From positions 1-64,000 of IMG/VR virus record IMGVR_UViG_3300046804_002503: a stretch of DNA of 64,000 nt; one strand, written 5' to 3'. Position 1 is the stretch's first letter, and the number at the start of each line of letters is the position of its first letter. This document shows, in pieces, positions 31,812 through 43,500 of the stretch. A model generated the notes under the pieces. The model had not been told where the DNA came from. It searched no databases and worked only from the letters and a program-made list of their open reading frames with translations. Source of the DNA: a virus. The translations under genes and the position numbers were made by a program.

Positions 31812-34613
31812 TTAAGCTAAATAAGTAGAAAAGTCTGTGGGTGGGTATACAAAATCTGTAGAACCTCCTGAAAATGCACTATTGGTTTCTAAGCAATATA
31901 AAAATACTCGAGAATAAATGTCTTGTATTAAAATACCATTAATAATTGAACCAGTTGCATCTGCACAAAATTCTGCTCTAACTACATTTGCTATAGGAAC
32001 TGTTCTAAAAGAGCTTGGTCTTATAAAGTTTACAAAATCAGAATATTGAACTGGGTTTTTATATCCTGCTAAATGTAAATATCCATTAGAAGTTATAACT
32101 CCCAATAAATGTAAACCAGTACTATTATTAACAACCCGCGAAGGAACAATTTTAGTGGGTACTCCTAATTGATCTGCACCAGATCCAAAAGAAGTAATTT
32201 TAGTAGGTACCTTAATTACATTGTTAGGTGCTCCTAAAACTCCAGCTACTGCATAGTCACCGGTAAGTTGTCCTGCATTGTTACTTCCCCAGCCGTAAAA
32301 CCCGTCTGTTGTTATAGCTGCAAATGTAGCACATGATATGGTATTATTCACTTCTCCACCACCACCACTTACTTTAAATTCTAAAACATTATTTAAATTT
32401 GGGATGGTTACAAAAGAATTATATACAGAATCTTTGTCTAAAGCTGGTTGATTAACTGAGACGTTTTGAGCAGAAAGACTTCCCAAAGCCCAATGTGGCC
32501 CGTTGAGGCCTGCAACTCTTATTTGTTTAGCAGATGTTAAAAGGAAGGTAGATTGCCAGTGATAATGATTACCGTTTACTATGTCTATAATATCTGTTAA
32601 GGGAGCGTTACCACTATTTGGGTCTCCGTTTAAACATTGAACAAATCCTCTAATTTCTTTTCTCCAATCTGTGTCTTGAGCATTTACCCCTACTCCTAAT
32701 TGATAATATCTATTAAGCCCAGAAGCATAAACTGTTCCATTATCTTTTAAAATATGACAACTGCCTTTCCAAAATGGTAAAGTATTAGAAGAAGCATTAT
32801 AAGATGTGTATATAGTTCTGGTTGGATCTGCTTCAAATGAAAAATATATTTTCTTTACCCCAGACATGAATGGTCCAGACACTCCTTGGGGTGTTACTGG
32901 AGTAGTGACTACTTGACCGTAAAGTGCACCGGAATAATCCGGTGCTCCAAACATATTGCGATAATTAAATCCCCACACAAACGCTCGGCCATTATTGGTT
33001 ATAGCTCCAAAGGCCGCTTCTACTCTTTTTAAATTTTCATTATAAGAACTTGCCACTACAATTTTTTCTATAAAAAGATTGTCGGGTATAGGTACTTTAT
33101 AAAATTGAAATAATCGACTATAATGAACCGGAAGCCCGGTTTTAGGGTCTGGGTAAGTTTGGTTTACCCCTAACATACCAGCTGTATTATAACCCATCGC
33201 CCACAGGGTTCCATCCGTTAATAATGCCACTGTAACATGAGCGGTGTGAACAATTTCTTTAATCTTAATATTGTTTTGTAAATTTTTTAATAAATAATTT
33301 CCATTAAAGGGCAGACTGATGGGTGGCCATACCCGAGTTCTATTAGTTCCAGGGGCAAGGTGAGAATTAGCTCCCCAAGCCAATACCCTGTTATCTGATG
33401 TAGTTACTACACCAGTTTGAAGATTGCCTAAGTGAGTAGCTAAATTTGTAATTGTGGGTCTAGAATTAAAGGAGGTTTCTAGAATTGTCCCGTCTTTAAA
33501 GGTAATATTTTGAGCCGAAACCACCCCTGTAAAAGAAACATTTCCTCCTACTAATTGAGTCTGAGAAGACGGTAAATTTGTTTTTAATAAACCAAATGTT
33601 TCTAATTGACCAGTTGATTCATTGATCCGAACTGTGGAATTATCTACTTTAACAGCCAGGTTGGGTAAGGAAGATGTGGTGCCAGCAGAACATATTAAAC
33701 CACTATTGCTTGCTATAGTGTAACCAGAGACAATTTTGCCGTCTTTTATTAAAACTGAAGAACCGTCTACATTAGCACTGACTGAATTGGTGGTAGAGCC
33801 TAGTGTTAATCCACTATTTAAGCCGTTAAAACAATAATTTCCAGCTATTTGACCAGAATTGTTTAGTTTTATCGTACAATTGTCTACATAAGCGTTAACT
33901 GTATTGTTGAATGTATTAGAAGAGAGTCCTGCTCCAAAAGCATATGTTGAAGCCAAAGATAAAGCTCCTTGTTCATTATACACAATAGTAGAATTGTCTA
34001 CTTTAGCAGATACTGTGTATGTGGAAGTACTTCCGACGGAACATTTTAAAACTGCCTGTAAACCACGATCAAATTCATAGTAATTAACATTGCCGTATAC
34101 ACTAACTTGTATGCCACTAGTATTGCTCAGAGCTGCTAAAGAGCATAAAGAATCATAAAAAGTCTTATAAGCCACAGATATACGTTGGCTGTTGTCTAAA
34201 ACTAATGTATTATTGTCTATATTTAAGTTTACTGTATTAAATTGTGATCCTACTGATTCTGTTAAGCCTGTTCCAAAACAATATGTAGGGGGCAATACTA
34301 AAGCTCCTGCTGAAGTTTGAACAAAATTACTATTAATAGATCCAGTTACTAATAAATCTCCTACAATACAAGCATTTCCGTATCCTTTGAGGGAGTGTTC
34401 TCCGCGGGTAACCAATCCGGTATCACTTCCATAAAAACAAGCTCCGTATGTATTTGCATTATTATGAGCACTAAGGGCTCCCTTCAAAATAAAATCACCC
34501 AAAAACGGAGACTCTGGGCTGGCTATTGGATCATGTCCAGCATCTGGATTAATACCACTTGTGTTGGTGTGGTGGTTATGACGGTGATATTTAGAATGAA
34601 AGCGATTGCTCAT
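31812..34613 (-). CDS. Fibre protein with RCC1-type beta-propeller
   Basis: 933 residues. A His-rich start (MSNRFHSKYHRHNHH) leads into five or six shaft repeats (about 100-350) such as YAFGAGLSSNTFNNTVNAYV and VDGSSVLIKDGKIVSGY. From about 390 to the end come RCC1-like blades: GVVTTSDNRVLAWGANSH, ALLTDGTLWAMGYNTAGMLG, AITNNGRAFVWGFNYRNMFG, ILKDNGTVYASGLNRYYQLG, AAITTDGFYGWGSNNAGQL and VITSNGYLHLAGYKN. The unit D-G-x-x-x-x-W-G-x-N-x-x-x-x-L-G is the RCC1 signature and seven or eight blades fit one propeller. RCC1 folds bind protein or nucleic acid in cells; here the propeller is most likely the receptor-binding head of a short fibre. AATAAATA lies 10 nt before the ATG. Confidence 0.8.
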   Translation of the reverse strand: MSNRFHSKYHRHNHHTNTSGINPDAGHDPIASPESPFLGDFILKGALSAHNNANTYGACFYGSDTGLVTRGEHSLKGYGNACIVGDLLVTGSINSNFVQTSAGALVLPPTYCFGTGLTESVGSQFNTVNLNIDNNTLVLDNSQRISVAYKTFYDSLCSLAALSNTSGIQVSVYGNVNYYEFDRGLQAVLKCSVGSTSTYTVSAKVDNSTIVYNEQGALSLASTYAFGAGLSSNTFNNTVNAYVDNCTIKLNNSGQIAGNYCFNGLNSGLTLGSTTNSVSANVDGSSVLIKDGKIVSGYTIASNSGLICSAGTTSSLPNLAVKVDNSTVRINESTGQLETFGLLKTNLPSSQTQLVGGNVSFTGVVSAQNITFKDGTILETSFNSRPTITNLATHLGNLQTGVVTTSDNRVLAWGANSHLAPGTNRTRVWPPISLPFNGNYLLKNLQNNIKIKEIVHTAHVTVALLTDGTLWAMGYNTAGMLGVNQTYPDPKTGLPVHYSRLFQFYKVPIPDNLFIEKIVVASSYNENLKRVEAAFGAITNNGRAFVWGFNYRNMFGAPDYSGALYGQVVTTPVTPQGVSGPFMSGVKKIYFSFEADPTRTIYTSYNASSNTLPFWKGSCHILKDNGTVYASGLNRYYQLGVGVNAQDTDWRKEIRGFVQCLNGDPNSGNAPLTDIIDIVNGNHYHWQSTFLLTSAKQIRVAGLNGPHWALGSLSAQNVSVNQPALDKDSVYNSFVTIPNLNNVLEFKVSGGGGEVNNTISCATFAAITTDGFYGWGSNNAGQLTGDYAVAGVLGAPNNVIKVPTKITSFGSGADQLGVPTKIVPSRVVNNSTGLHLLGVITSNGYLHLAGYKNPVQYSDFVNFIRPSSFRTVPIANVVRAEFCADATGSIINGILIQDIYSRVFLYCLETNSAFSGGSTDFVYPPTDFSTYLA

Positions 34614-34623
34614 ATTTTTTTAA

Positions 34624-34631
34624 TATTTATT
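34624..34631 (-). promoter_or_regulatory. Late-promoter-like octamer AATAAATA
   Basis: AATAAATA lies 10 nt before the ATG at 34613 of the RCC1 fibre gene. Identified by motif and position. Confidence 0.4.
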
Positions 34632-37600
34632 CCAGTTTATTTACTTTAATTCCGTTGCAGCATGGAGACACTGCTTCAGACCATTTTTTACCCGGGGCAT
34701 AATTCAGTGGAAAGTTTGGATCTAACTCTGTATATGTTATGGGGTTAATTCCACAAATTTTAACAGTTGGTATGTTTAAATTACCACTTGAGGTAGATTT
34801 CCAGGACCAACAAAACGGCTCCGGACATTCTACATAAGCACCAGAACCCTCAGTGCGTGTGTTGGCTGCTTCTTTAATAGTTAAAAAATCTGCTATTTTA
34901 GCTAAAGATTTATACATTTTAGAAAATTCACGATTTAAAACTTGGGGTATATGTAATTCGTTGACTGCTATTTTAATGTTGTCATTTTCTACATCTGGAT
35001 GCAAAGTAGGTTGGTCTAATTTAGATATAGGCACTAAACCAAAATATATAGTTTTGCTGTATGGATCTATAAATTTTTGAAATTGAGAATTTAAAATGTT
35101 TCTAAACATTTTAATGTTTTGATTCATTTTTAATAAACTAAGATTGTAACTCTTGTCATCTGCAAAATCGTCTCTTTTTAATAAAATTTGATCTAAAGAC
35201 CAATAATTTGTTGGCAACCCCTCGCCTATTTTAAATAAGCTTGTAACATCTTGCATTTTAACTATAGATTTATTGGTAATTGCTAGAATATTTTTATTAA
35301 AATAGGATTTGATAGATTTAATAGTATAGTCTAATTTTAAGCTACCAATATAAAATCCAGTTAAAGTATATTTAAATATATAATCTTTAGTTTTTATATA
35401 GATAAAATTACCCCCTTCTTCAAAAATTATTTGCTCGATAATTTCTTCAGAATTATATTCACCATATATTATTGATAAAAATGTTTTTAATTCTGGAAGT
35501 GGTATAACAGAAACTGGAGCTAAAGAAGCTTTGTCTAAAACATAAAAATTTAATTCAGAAGTTAAAATATAAACTAAATCCTTTAAATGATCTGCGGAGT
35601 GAACTGCAAATGTCAATGGTCTTTCCGTTTCAAAGTTAGAATTGTAATAAGTGTGTATCCAGTTTAAATCTGAAGAAAATTCTTTGACACATCGGTTATT
35701 GTAATCTAAAACATAAACACTATTATTGGCGTAACTTACTAATGTAGGAGAATTAAATTTATTTGGCTCTTTTAAAGAACCAAAAGATCCCACATTTAAT
35801 GAAAAATTAAACAACAAATTGTCATAATCTAAATCAACTCTTACAATTTTATTGCGAGGGGTGTCACATACATATAAAGTGTTTATGTTTTCGCCTGCAC
35901 AAATAGAATTGGCTGATATAAATTCATTTTTAAACTCAGCAGAATTGTCAAAAATTATTTCTCGAGGAATGTAATATTCATTGAGTAATATTTTTAAATT
36001 TCCATCATCTAATACAAACAAATATTTTTCAAAAGAAGTTAAGTCTGTTATATTTGTAAAGAAAGAAATTCCCTCACTAACGGCTAATCCTTGTCCATTT
36101 GTAGTTGCTTCATACGGGTATAGATGTTCTTGACCGGTAAAATGTTTGGTATACCAGGCTATGCCTCGGTCTTTATGATTTTTGTTTGCTCCTAACCATC
36201 CATCTACAGATGTTGGAAATTTTGTGTTAATTGATTGGCTGTTGCCTTGTAGATAAGATAAACATTCATACAATCTAGTTATACTTGTGTTAAAAATGTC
36301 CGCCTCACCCCATTCATTGGGTTGTATGTTTATTTGATCTAAAGAATATGGCAGAACCAAAACATCTTCATTAAGAGTTCTAATGTCTTCTTGATAATAT
36401 TGAGGCCACTCTTCTAAAACTGTAACTGGTTCTGGAAAAGTTCCAGTTACTACCTGGCCATTACTATAAAAAATTTCATACCTTATAAAATAAACTCCCG
36501 GTGTAGTAAAGTTATAATAAACTGCTTCATTTTTGTAAGATACTACATATTTTCCAGAATTGTCAAAATAAGTTTTGTATAAAACAATTTGATTGTCTGG
36601 AGTTTCTCCGGCAGTGTCATAAACAATATAAAAACTAGAATTTACTGTTGTAATATAATCTGATATATAAAGTTGTGGTGTTATAGCTGTTGTGTAAGCA
36701 AAGAATGTTTGTGGAGAATATCCAGTTACTGTGTTGTAAAAAGATAGACTATTCCAAAGGTTTCTTTCACCTGAATACTCAGAACTGGAATAATTTGAGA
36801 AAGTGTCTGGGGTAATGCCCATTTTGACTGACATTTCTGTGGGTGTAACATTTATTAAAGAAACTGAATTGGGGCTAACATATCCGGGTTCATAAGCGTC
36901 ACCAATAGACAAAGTAATTAGCTTACTAATTCCAGAAACTGCCGGAACTTCTATAAATGTTTGCCAGAATTTAGAAGACAATTTGTAGGTGACGGTGCCG
37001 GTGTTGTCTATAGGTACAACCGGAGAACCTGAAAGTGTCGTAGAAAATGATTGCTCAATTAAAATATCTCTATTATAATCTAAAGCTGCTGATAGAGTAC
37101 AAAGAGAAAATGTTAAAGTTGGTAATCCAGAATATGGTACAATTGTAGGATTATTTTTAAAAACATCAGAGGATATTAAAGATGAAAATGTAGCAGCAGT
37201 TGTTTGAAGGACCTTAGTTACTAAATTTCCATTTTCGGGTACTACATAATTAAGAGAATAGTTGGGATATATTATGTCGTTAAATCCTTGTAAATGAATT
37301 TGTAACCCGGAAACATTTTTAAAATCAGAATTTACTGGTATTTCTAATTCAAAAACTGAAGAACTTACAGATGATAAAAATGTTTTAGTAGAACCATAAA
37401 AAACATTATACAATGGAAATATTTTATTTGCACTAATCCAGTAAGATTGGGTGTTAGATAAACGATTGTCATATGCAGAATTACCTTGACTTAAAGAAAA
37501 ATTGTCTGCACTTAATATTTTTACTTTATTAGAATCAATATACCACGAGAACTTGGGAAATAAATTAAAATCTAGAGGATTATTAAATTCTGAAGCTGGG

Positions 37601-40491
37601 GGAGTATAGAATGTAACTGTAGTAGCTAAATTGTGTCTATAATTGATAGGAAATTTGCTTAAAAAGTCTTCAGTTAACCCCCAAGAGGGTGCTAAAGCAT
37701 TGAGTGAGCTTAAGGTAATTGTTGTAATGGTTGCATTTATGTTTAATCCGTAAACTGCAGAAGTGCTGCTTACAGATGTATAATTGCCTGCATTATCTGA
37801 AATGGCCCATACATATGTTGTAGAGCTATTATCTACGGACATTCCGCCTAATTGAGTAGATTTTTCTAAATAAAAAACATTACTAGAGCTAGCCGCCCTT
37901 ACTACAGAGAAAATATTTTCTCCAGTATTGCAAATTGTTCCCGGATTACCTATGGCATAGTTGGCAGAAGCGTAATTTGCATATGTAATGGCAAAATCTG
38001 AGTTTAACATTTTACGACCCGGAAAGGCATCTAAAGAAAATGAATAAGATGTGCGTACTAATGGATCTAAAGACAAATTCTCTACAAAAACATCTACTGG
38101 AATATATGTAAAAATATTAGATTCTCCGGGAGTAATTTCTAAATAAATAGAACTTAACAAGGTAGCATCTAATCCATTTCCATATTCATATGGAATTTTT
38201 ACATTACTTTCTTCATAATAAGCCTTAATAGGAGTGGTGGCTGGGTCGTAATTGTTGTTAAATTTCCATTTCCAACAAATTTTAGTACCAGAAGGCACAT
38301 TATAAACTGTTCCATCAAATAAAACTCCAGCAGATAAGGCTAAAGTCCGAGTTCTATTAAAATTGTCTAGAGGTTTTAATATGTCTATGTTAAACTTACG
38401 ATCTTTAAACGGATTAAAAACTGACGGGGCACTAGGCAAATATGCTATTTCATTATATTTTGCAGATGAAAGTCTAGCAACAATTGTATTAAGTCCTAAA
38501 TTAGAAAATTTAACAGTATGAGAATCTTCTGCAAAGTTTAAAACTGCAGTTGGGTCTATTTCAAGCAGTTCATTACCACTTAAATCTAAGGTATGCATTC
38601 TAGCTTGAATAAACTCTGGCTCAAAAGACCAATTAATAAAGGTATTTGTTAAGTCTCTTGTAGGAAATCCTGGATCCGCTGTAAGATGGGAACATGAAAC
38701 TATAAAAATTCCTTGTTCGTCTTTTATTTTTTCTAAAAATATAGGAGTGCCAGAAGAACTTTGTTTAGAACCAGAAGCTAAATTTACAATAGTGTATTCT
38801 GGAGTATCTATAACTCCGATGTCAGAGGTTAAAGAAGCTTTTAATGTTAAATTAATTTCACCGTAAGGTGTGCGTGGGTATGAAATTAAAATTTTAGAAG
38901 CTGAAATTGCTGGTATAAATTGTTCTTCCTTTAAATTATATGGAATATCTAAATCCGGACCATAAAAACATTCTAAAACTTCTAAATCTAATATTTTAGG
39001 ATACGTCCACTTGCCAGGGTCTATTGACTTAAGGGCAAAATATTCACTACTTAAACAGTTGGAAGACAAACTATAGGTTAAATAGTCATATTCAGATCCA
39101 AAATAAGGACATATTAAAATTGCACTGGAATTTATTTTAAAAGATGACAATTTTAATTCAAAATTTAAGTAATTGGAATCTGTTCTTGAATTTAAATTTA
39201 ACGACGGAGCTAAAACAGAGGATTTATATGTATAATAATGAGGTGGATAGGTAGTTTTCCATCCAGCTGTAGTGGGTGATATTAAAGTAGACGCTATTTG
39301 GGTGTTTAATTGATAATCTGATCCATTAATTTTAAAGAAAGAAAAGTTTTTAGACCAAGTTTCGCCGTTAAAAAAGTAAAAACTTTCACCCTGATATGTA
39401 AAACCTAAAAATGAATACGGAATTCCAGAAACTGCTGTATAAATTCCATCCTGAGCCACAAAATATTTGCTAGATATTTGTAGGAAAGAAGAACTTAAAT
39501 TTACAGAAACATTTAGCAAAGAATTGGCAGAGTTAAAGTAATTTGAGGGGTCAGAATTGTTTTTAAAAATATCTTCAACTAAATAAAAAGTTTGTGAATT
39601 TGCTGATAGTTGATTTAAATTAACTGTGTAAGAAGGTTTAAATCTTTCAAAGGCAATTGTGTCTTCTCCTGGAAATGTTTGGCTAATAGGGAAGGGGTTT
39701 AATTCTGGATTTGGTGTATCATATCCAAAATTGTATGAAAAAAATGTAGAATCTGGGCGAATAAAGGTGGTAGGATCCTCTAATATTCTACTTTTAATAG
39801 ATGGAGTTGGAGTTTTAGAAAGTAAATCTCCGGGCAATGCTTCTTCATAGGTTAAAAGTGGACTATTAACCCTTAAACGGTTGGCACTTAAATTATATAC
39901 TATATTAGTAGAAGTGTCGGCTGGCAGTGGTAAAAAGGTAGGTATAGTTTTTTTGACTAATAAGTGTTGAGAATAAGCATCTTTTTCTGGATTTGAAGTG
40001 TCAAAATAATATTTTTGAGATTTAACTAAAACTGAGGAAGTGCTTAAAGTCCAACCATCATTTTGTTTTGTTAAACTAACTGGTAAAAGAAAGAGTCGAG
40101 TTGGATATAACAAATATGCAGCATAACGAGCATAAGAAATGTCTGTTTCTGGAGTATAATTTATGTAAAAATAATTAAACTGTGGCCCAATGTCTAAGGT
40201 TTTGCGAGTGTTGGCTAAATCCCAAGTAAAATAAGCATTATTAGAAGAAACATTTAATCCCCATTGGTTGTATTCTTTAAAAAAAGAAGCTGAAGTTTTG
40301 TTGTAAGATAAACTATTAATTTGTTTAGAATTTGTAAAATTATTCTTTAAGAAACTATAATAATTTTCAGATTGATAAAAAGGAATTGAAGGAGAAATGG
40401 CTCGAGAACAAAGATATGTAGTGTAGGTTTCTGTGGGCCACGTACTACTTTCACCTACAAATAAAATATTACTAGAAGATAAAGATGCCAT
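34627..40491 (-). CDS. Very large baseplate- or fibre-associated protein with C-terminal propeller
   Basis: 1954 residues. Most of the first 1450 residues are beta-rich and resemble chains of Ig-like domains, with recurring Y-x-L-S-A and T-L-S-S strands; I cannot fix the domain borders. Residues about 1460-1760 are propeller-like (FEKYLFVLDDGNLKILLNEY, NTLYVCDTPRNKIVRVDLDY, SVYVLDYNNRCVKEFSSDL, VYILTSELNFYVLDKAS). A helical segment follows (LLKMNQNIKMFRNILNSQFQ), then a Cys-containing end (PEPFCWSWKS, SPCCNGIKVNKLE). It comes directly after the gp7-position gene, so it may be a peripheral baseplate or fibre-hub protein. A TCTAAATA octamer lies 9 nt before the ATG. The role is inferred from position and domain type. 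Confidence 0.7.
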   Translation of the reverse strand: MASLSSSNILFVGESSTWPTETYTTYLCSRAISPSIPFYQSENYYSFLKNNFTNSKQINSLSYNKTSASFFKEYNQWGLNVSSNNAYFTWDLANTRKTLDIGPQFNYFYINYTPETDISYARYAAYLLYPTRLFLLPVSLTKQNDGWTLSTSSVLVKSQKYYFDTSNPEKDAYSQHLLVKKTIPTFLPLPADTSTNIVYNLSANRLRVNSPLLTYEEALPGDLLSKTPTPSIKSRILEDPTTFIRPDSTFFSYNFGYDTPNPELNPFPISQTFPGEDTIAFERFKPSYTVNLNQLSANSQTFYLVEDIFKNNSDPSNYFNSANSLLNVSVNLSSSFLQISSKYFVAQDGIYTAVSGIPYSFLGFTYQGESFYFFNGETWSKNFSFFKINGSDYQLNTQIASTLISPTTAGWKTTYPPHYYTYKSSVLAPSLNLNSRTDSNYLNFELKLSSFKINSSAILICPYFGSEYDYLTYSLSSNCLSSEYFALKSIDPGKWTYPKILDLEVLECFYGPDLDIPYNLKEEQFIPAISASKILISYPRTPYGEINLTLKASLTSDIGVIDTPEYTIVNLASGSKQSSSGTPIFLEKIKDEQGIFIVSCSHLTADPGFPTRDLTNTFINWSFEPEFIQARMHTLDLSGNELLEIDPTAVLNFAEDSHTVKFSNLGLNTIVARLSSAKYNEIAYLPSAPSVFNPFKDRKFNIDILKPLDNFNRTRTLALSAGVLFDGTVYNVPSGTKICWKWKFNNNYDPATTPIKAYYEESNVKIPYEYGNGLDATLLSSIYLEITPGESNIFTYIPVDVFVENLSLDPLVRTSYSFSLDAFPGRKMLNSDFAITYANYASANYAIGNPGTICNTGENIFSVVRAASSSNVFYLEKSTQLGGMSVDNSSTTYVWAISDNAGNYTSVSSTSAVYGLNINATITTITLSSLNALAPSWGLTEDFLSKFPINYRHNLATTVTFYTPPASEFNNPLDFNLFPKFSWYIDSNKVKILSADNFSLSQGNSAYDNRLSNTQSYWISANKIFPLYNVFYGSTKTFLSSVSSSVFELEIPVNSDFKNVSGLQIHLQGFNDIIYPNYSLNYVVPENGNLVTKVLQTTAATFSSLISSDVFKNNPTIVPYSGLPTLTFSLCTLSAALDYNRDILIEQSFSTTLSGSPVVPIDNTGTVTYKLSSKFWQTFIEVPAVSGISKLITLSIGDAYEPGYVSPNSVSLINVTPTEMSVKMGITPDTFSNYSSSEYSGERNLWNSLSFYNTVTGYSPQTFFAYTTAITPQLYISDYITTVNSSFYIVYDTAGETPDNQIVLYKTYFDNSGKYVVSYKNEAVYYNFTTPGVYFIRYEIFYSNGQVVTGTFPEPVTVLEEWPQYYQEDIRTLNEDVLVLPYSLDQINIQPNEWGEADIFNTSITRLYECLSYLQGNSQSINTKFPTSVDGWLGANKNHKDRGIAWYTKHFTGQEHLYPYEATTNGQGLAVSEGISFFTNITDLTSFEKYLFVLDDGNLKILLNEYYIPREIIFDNSAEFKNEFISANSICAGENINTLYVCDTPRNKIVRVDLDYDNLLFNFSLNVGSFGSLKEPNKFNSPTLVSYANNSVYVLDYNNRCVKEFSSDLNWIHTYYNSNFETERPLTFAVHSADHLKDLVYILTSELNFYVLDKASLAPVSVIPLPELKTFLSIIYGEYNSEEIIEQIIFEEGGNFIYIKTKDYIFKYTLTGFYIGSLKLDYTIKSIKSYFNKNILAITNKSIVKMQDVTSLFKIGEGLPTNYWSLDQILLKRDDFADDKSYNLSLLKMNQNIKMFRNILNSQFQKFIDPYSKTIYFGLVPISKLDQPTLHPDVENDNIKIAVNELHIPQVLNREFSKMYKSLAKIADFLTIKEAANTRTEGSGAYVECPEPFCWSWKSTSSGNLNIPTVKICGINPITYTELDPNFPLNYAPGKKWSEAVSPCCNGIKVNKLE

Positions 40492-40500
40492 TGTATTTTA

Positions 40501-40508
40501 TATTTAGA
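40501..40508 (-). promoter_or_regulatory. Late-promoter-like octamer TCTAAATA
   Basis: TCTAAATA, with the TAAATA core, lies 9 nt before the ATG at 40491. It sits in the only gap (28 nt) between two very large structural genes. Confidence 0.35.
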
Positions 40509-40519
40509 TAAAAAATAAA

Positions 40520-43500
40520 TTACTTCAACAATTTTAATCCTTTATAAAGTTCATAAATTAACATTGTTTCTAAAGTGCCTTCATGATCTAACCAAACTTT
40601 AAAAGCAGAAACTGGATAACTAATTGTAGTTAAAGGATTATTCCAATCTATTACACCTTCTATTTGTTTGTCATCTGAAGAAGGGACATATTCAAAAAAG
40701 CTATAATAATTTTGCCATGGCTGTTTAAGTTTTAAAAATTGTACTAGAGTATCTAAAGTATATCTTCTATTTTTATTGATACGCCCAGTATATACTAGTT
40801 TATAAGAAGATTTTAAAGATAAATCTTGTAAAATTAACGGAGTGCCCGCCACCACTGTATAAGAACTAGATATTTTAGAGCCCCTATTATAACCTCCGTT
40901 ATTGTTGTTTGTAGAATAAAAAGATTGGCCACCGGTTTCTTTCGAGCCTCTTAAACGAGAAGGGTTAATACTGGCTAAATCCATGAGTCTTTTAATAGAA
41001 TCAGGATAAAATAGCTGATAGTCTTTATTGGGTATGTCTACCATTTCTGATAAATCATACATTTGATCTATATTACATAAATCTATGTCAGTATGATTTA
41101 AAACAAAATTACTTATATTTTCATACAGTCTGGTGCCCCATTCCAAAGCAGAATTTTCATCAAAATTAAAAATATTATTTAAAAATGTATCAAACAAAAA
41201 ACTACTTTCAGCTAAAGCTGGTATAAAAGCTAAAGATTTAAAATATTTGCTTAAATTAAAATTTTCATTTATTTTAAATAAATTGTAAGCAGCAGAGTTG
41301 TCTACATAAAAATCTAATTTACGAGAAATGCCAGTAATTTGTGCAGTTCTTGATGTGTCGTTAAAATTGGGTAAGGCTATATTACCATATTTGTTAAGCC
41401 ATCTAAACCCAGTCCAGTCACCCTGGGCCTGGGCAGACTTGTTGTATTTATTATAAAAAGTTAAAAGTTTGTCATTTTGTAATTCAAATACAAAACCTTG
41501 AGGATTAATTACAAAAGAATTTTCTAAAATATTTGTTTTAGAATTTATTACATAAATTCTGTTTTCTATAGAGTTTATTACATAAACTTTACCTTTAATA
41601 TCGCAAGCCAAACCATCTAAAGCTGTAGATTCAGAGTTTGTTAAAAAATCTTGGCTGGTTAAAGTTAATGTTTCAACTTCTAAAATTTCATTTGTAATTT
41701 TACCTACCTTATTATAATCATAAGTAAACCACAAATTTTGTTCTGGGTCTATTGCTAAATGATTTATATATTTAAAGGGTCCGTAAGATGCTAAGGTGGT
41801 GCCATACTGGTTCTTTTTTTGTATATAATCTGAAGCTTCTCTGTCATTATCACCTATTAGAGACACCCAAAAATTATCATTATTATCACACAAAATTTCT
41901 TGAGGTGAACCTATTAAATTATTTTGGCTTATAGTGTATAATAAAGTCCCGTATTGATCATATTTTGCTATCATAGCACTATATGGATTGGAATATGTGA
42001 TATAAGCATTATCGTGTATGTCCGTGTCTACACAAGTAGGCACAAAAAGATTAACATCATCTTCTAAAGAATTTGACGGAAATCTAGATTCTTGGTCATA
42101 AACAGAGGATAAAAAGGCACTTAAAGATAGATTAGATGGAATTGGTAATCCGGTTAATATAGGTGATATAGAATCTATTAAAGGATTAACAGCCAACATG
42201 AAAGATCCTTGATTGCTAACTTTGATAGTGTAATGAGAGTCTATTAAAGTAATCCATAAATCATTTTTACTGTCTACAGCCATAGTAGCTGGAGAAACTC
42301 TATCTTCTATTAAATAAGGCATTTCATTGTTTATACAAAGCTGATTAATGTCAACTGCACATAAAATTTGACCGTGAGTAGAAACTTTATACAAAAATTG
42401 TAAATCTGTGTCTAATAACCATGTATGATAAGAAGGAGCTTGGCCAGCTGCTATACTATAAATTCCATGAAAACCACTTAAACCTGTAGTAACTATAGGA
42501 ACATCAAAAGAATAAATGTGTGTATTGTTTAAATTTTTTCCAAAAGCTGCTGATAAATTAGATTGGTAAAAGTATTGAACATTAGCTACTTGACCCATTG
42601 CCGGGTTAGAAATCCAAAGATATGGATTATAATAATTGCCAGACAATGGTGGAACAGGAACAGCTAAAGCAGCAGTAACATGATAACCAAAAGTATTAAT
42701 ATCAGGAATGTTGAAAGTTCCTTTATAATAACCCGGAACTTTTAAATGGTTAGAATCTAGATATACAATTTCTGGGGTAGGTGCAAATACAGCACTTAAA
42801 GAAGATAATCCTATCAATAAGTCTGGTGGATAATATACACTAGTAAGCTCATCAAATTCATTATAAGCCGAAACTCCTTGAAAATATACTGTGCTTACAG
42901 ATACTAAACCCGTAGATATTTGAACAGTTTGTGTGGAGGTTAGTGGAAAATTGTGTGAAAAACTATTATAAGACAACAATTTAACATTATTTCCATCTAC
43001 ATAATCTTCTTTAACAGTATGCTCGTAATACCCGGCATTTATTATTAATGGAATATCTGCTGTAGACCAGCGTGGATTGGAGTGTAAAGAACTTCCGTTT
43101 TCAGTTATTTTAAGATAATCTGGAGTTCTCCATAAACTTACATAGGGTATAGCTACTTGAGCTAAACTATTAGCAAAACTAGGCAAATAACTAGATCCAG
43201 ATTTAACAGAAAAATCTTGAGCCTCAGATGTGTCTAAAGTGGCTATAATAGTTGTGTACGGAGCACCTTCAAAGGCTAAATCAAAATTGTAAATATCATC
43301 TGTAAAATAAAAATCTGCGTAACCCGTAACTCCTACAACTATAGATCCGTTGGAATCTAATTCTCCAGCACTATTTGCTTTAATGATGGTGTCTATAGTT
43401 TTGAGTCTTTGAACTGGATTACCATCTAAATCATAAAAATTCCATTGTGGTCTTAAAAAAGACCATTTATTAGGAACATCAAGAGGCTGATAAGACTTTG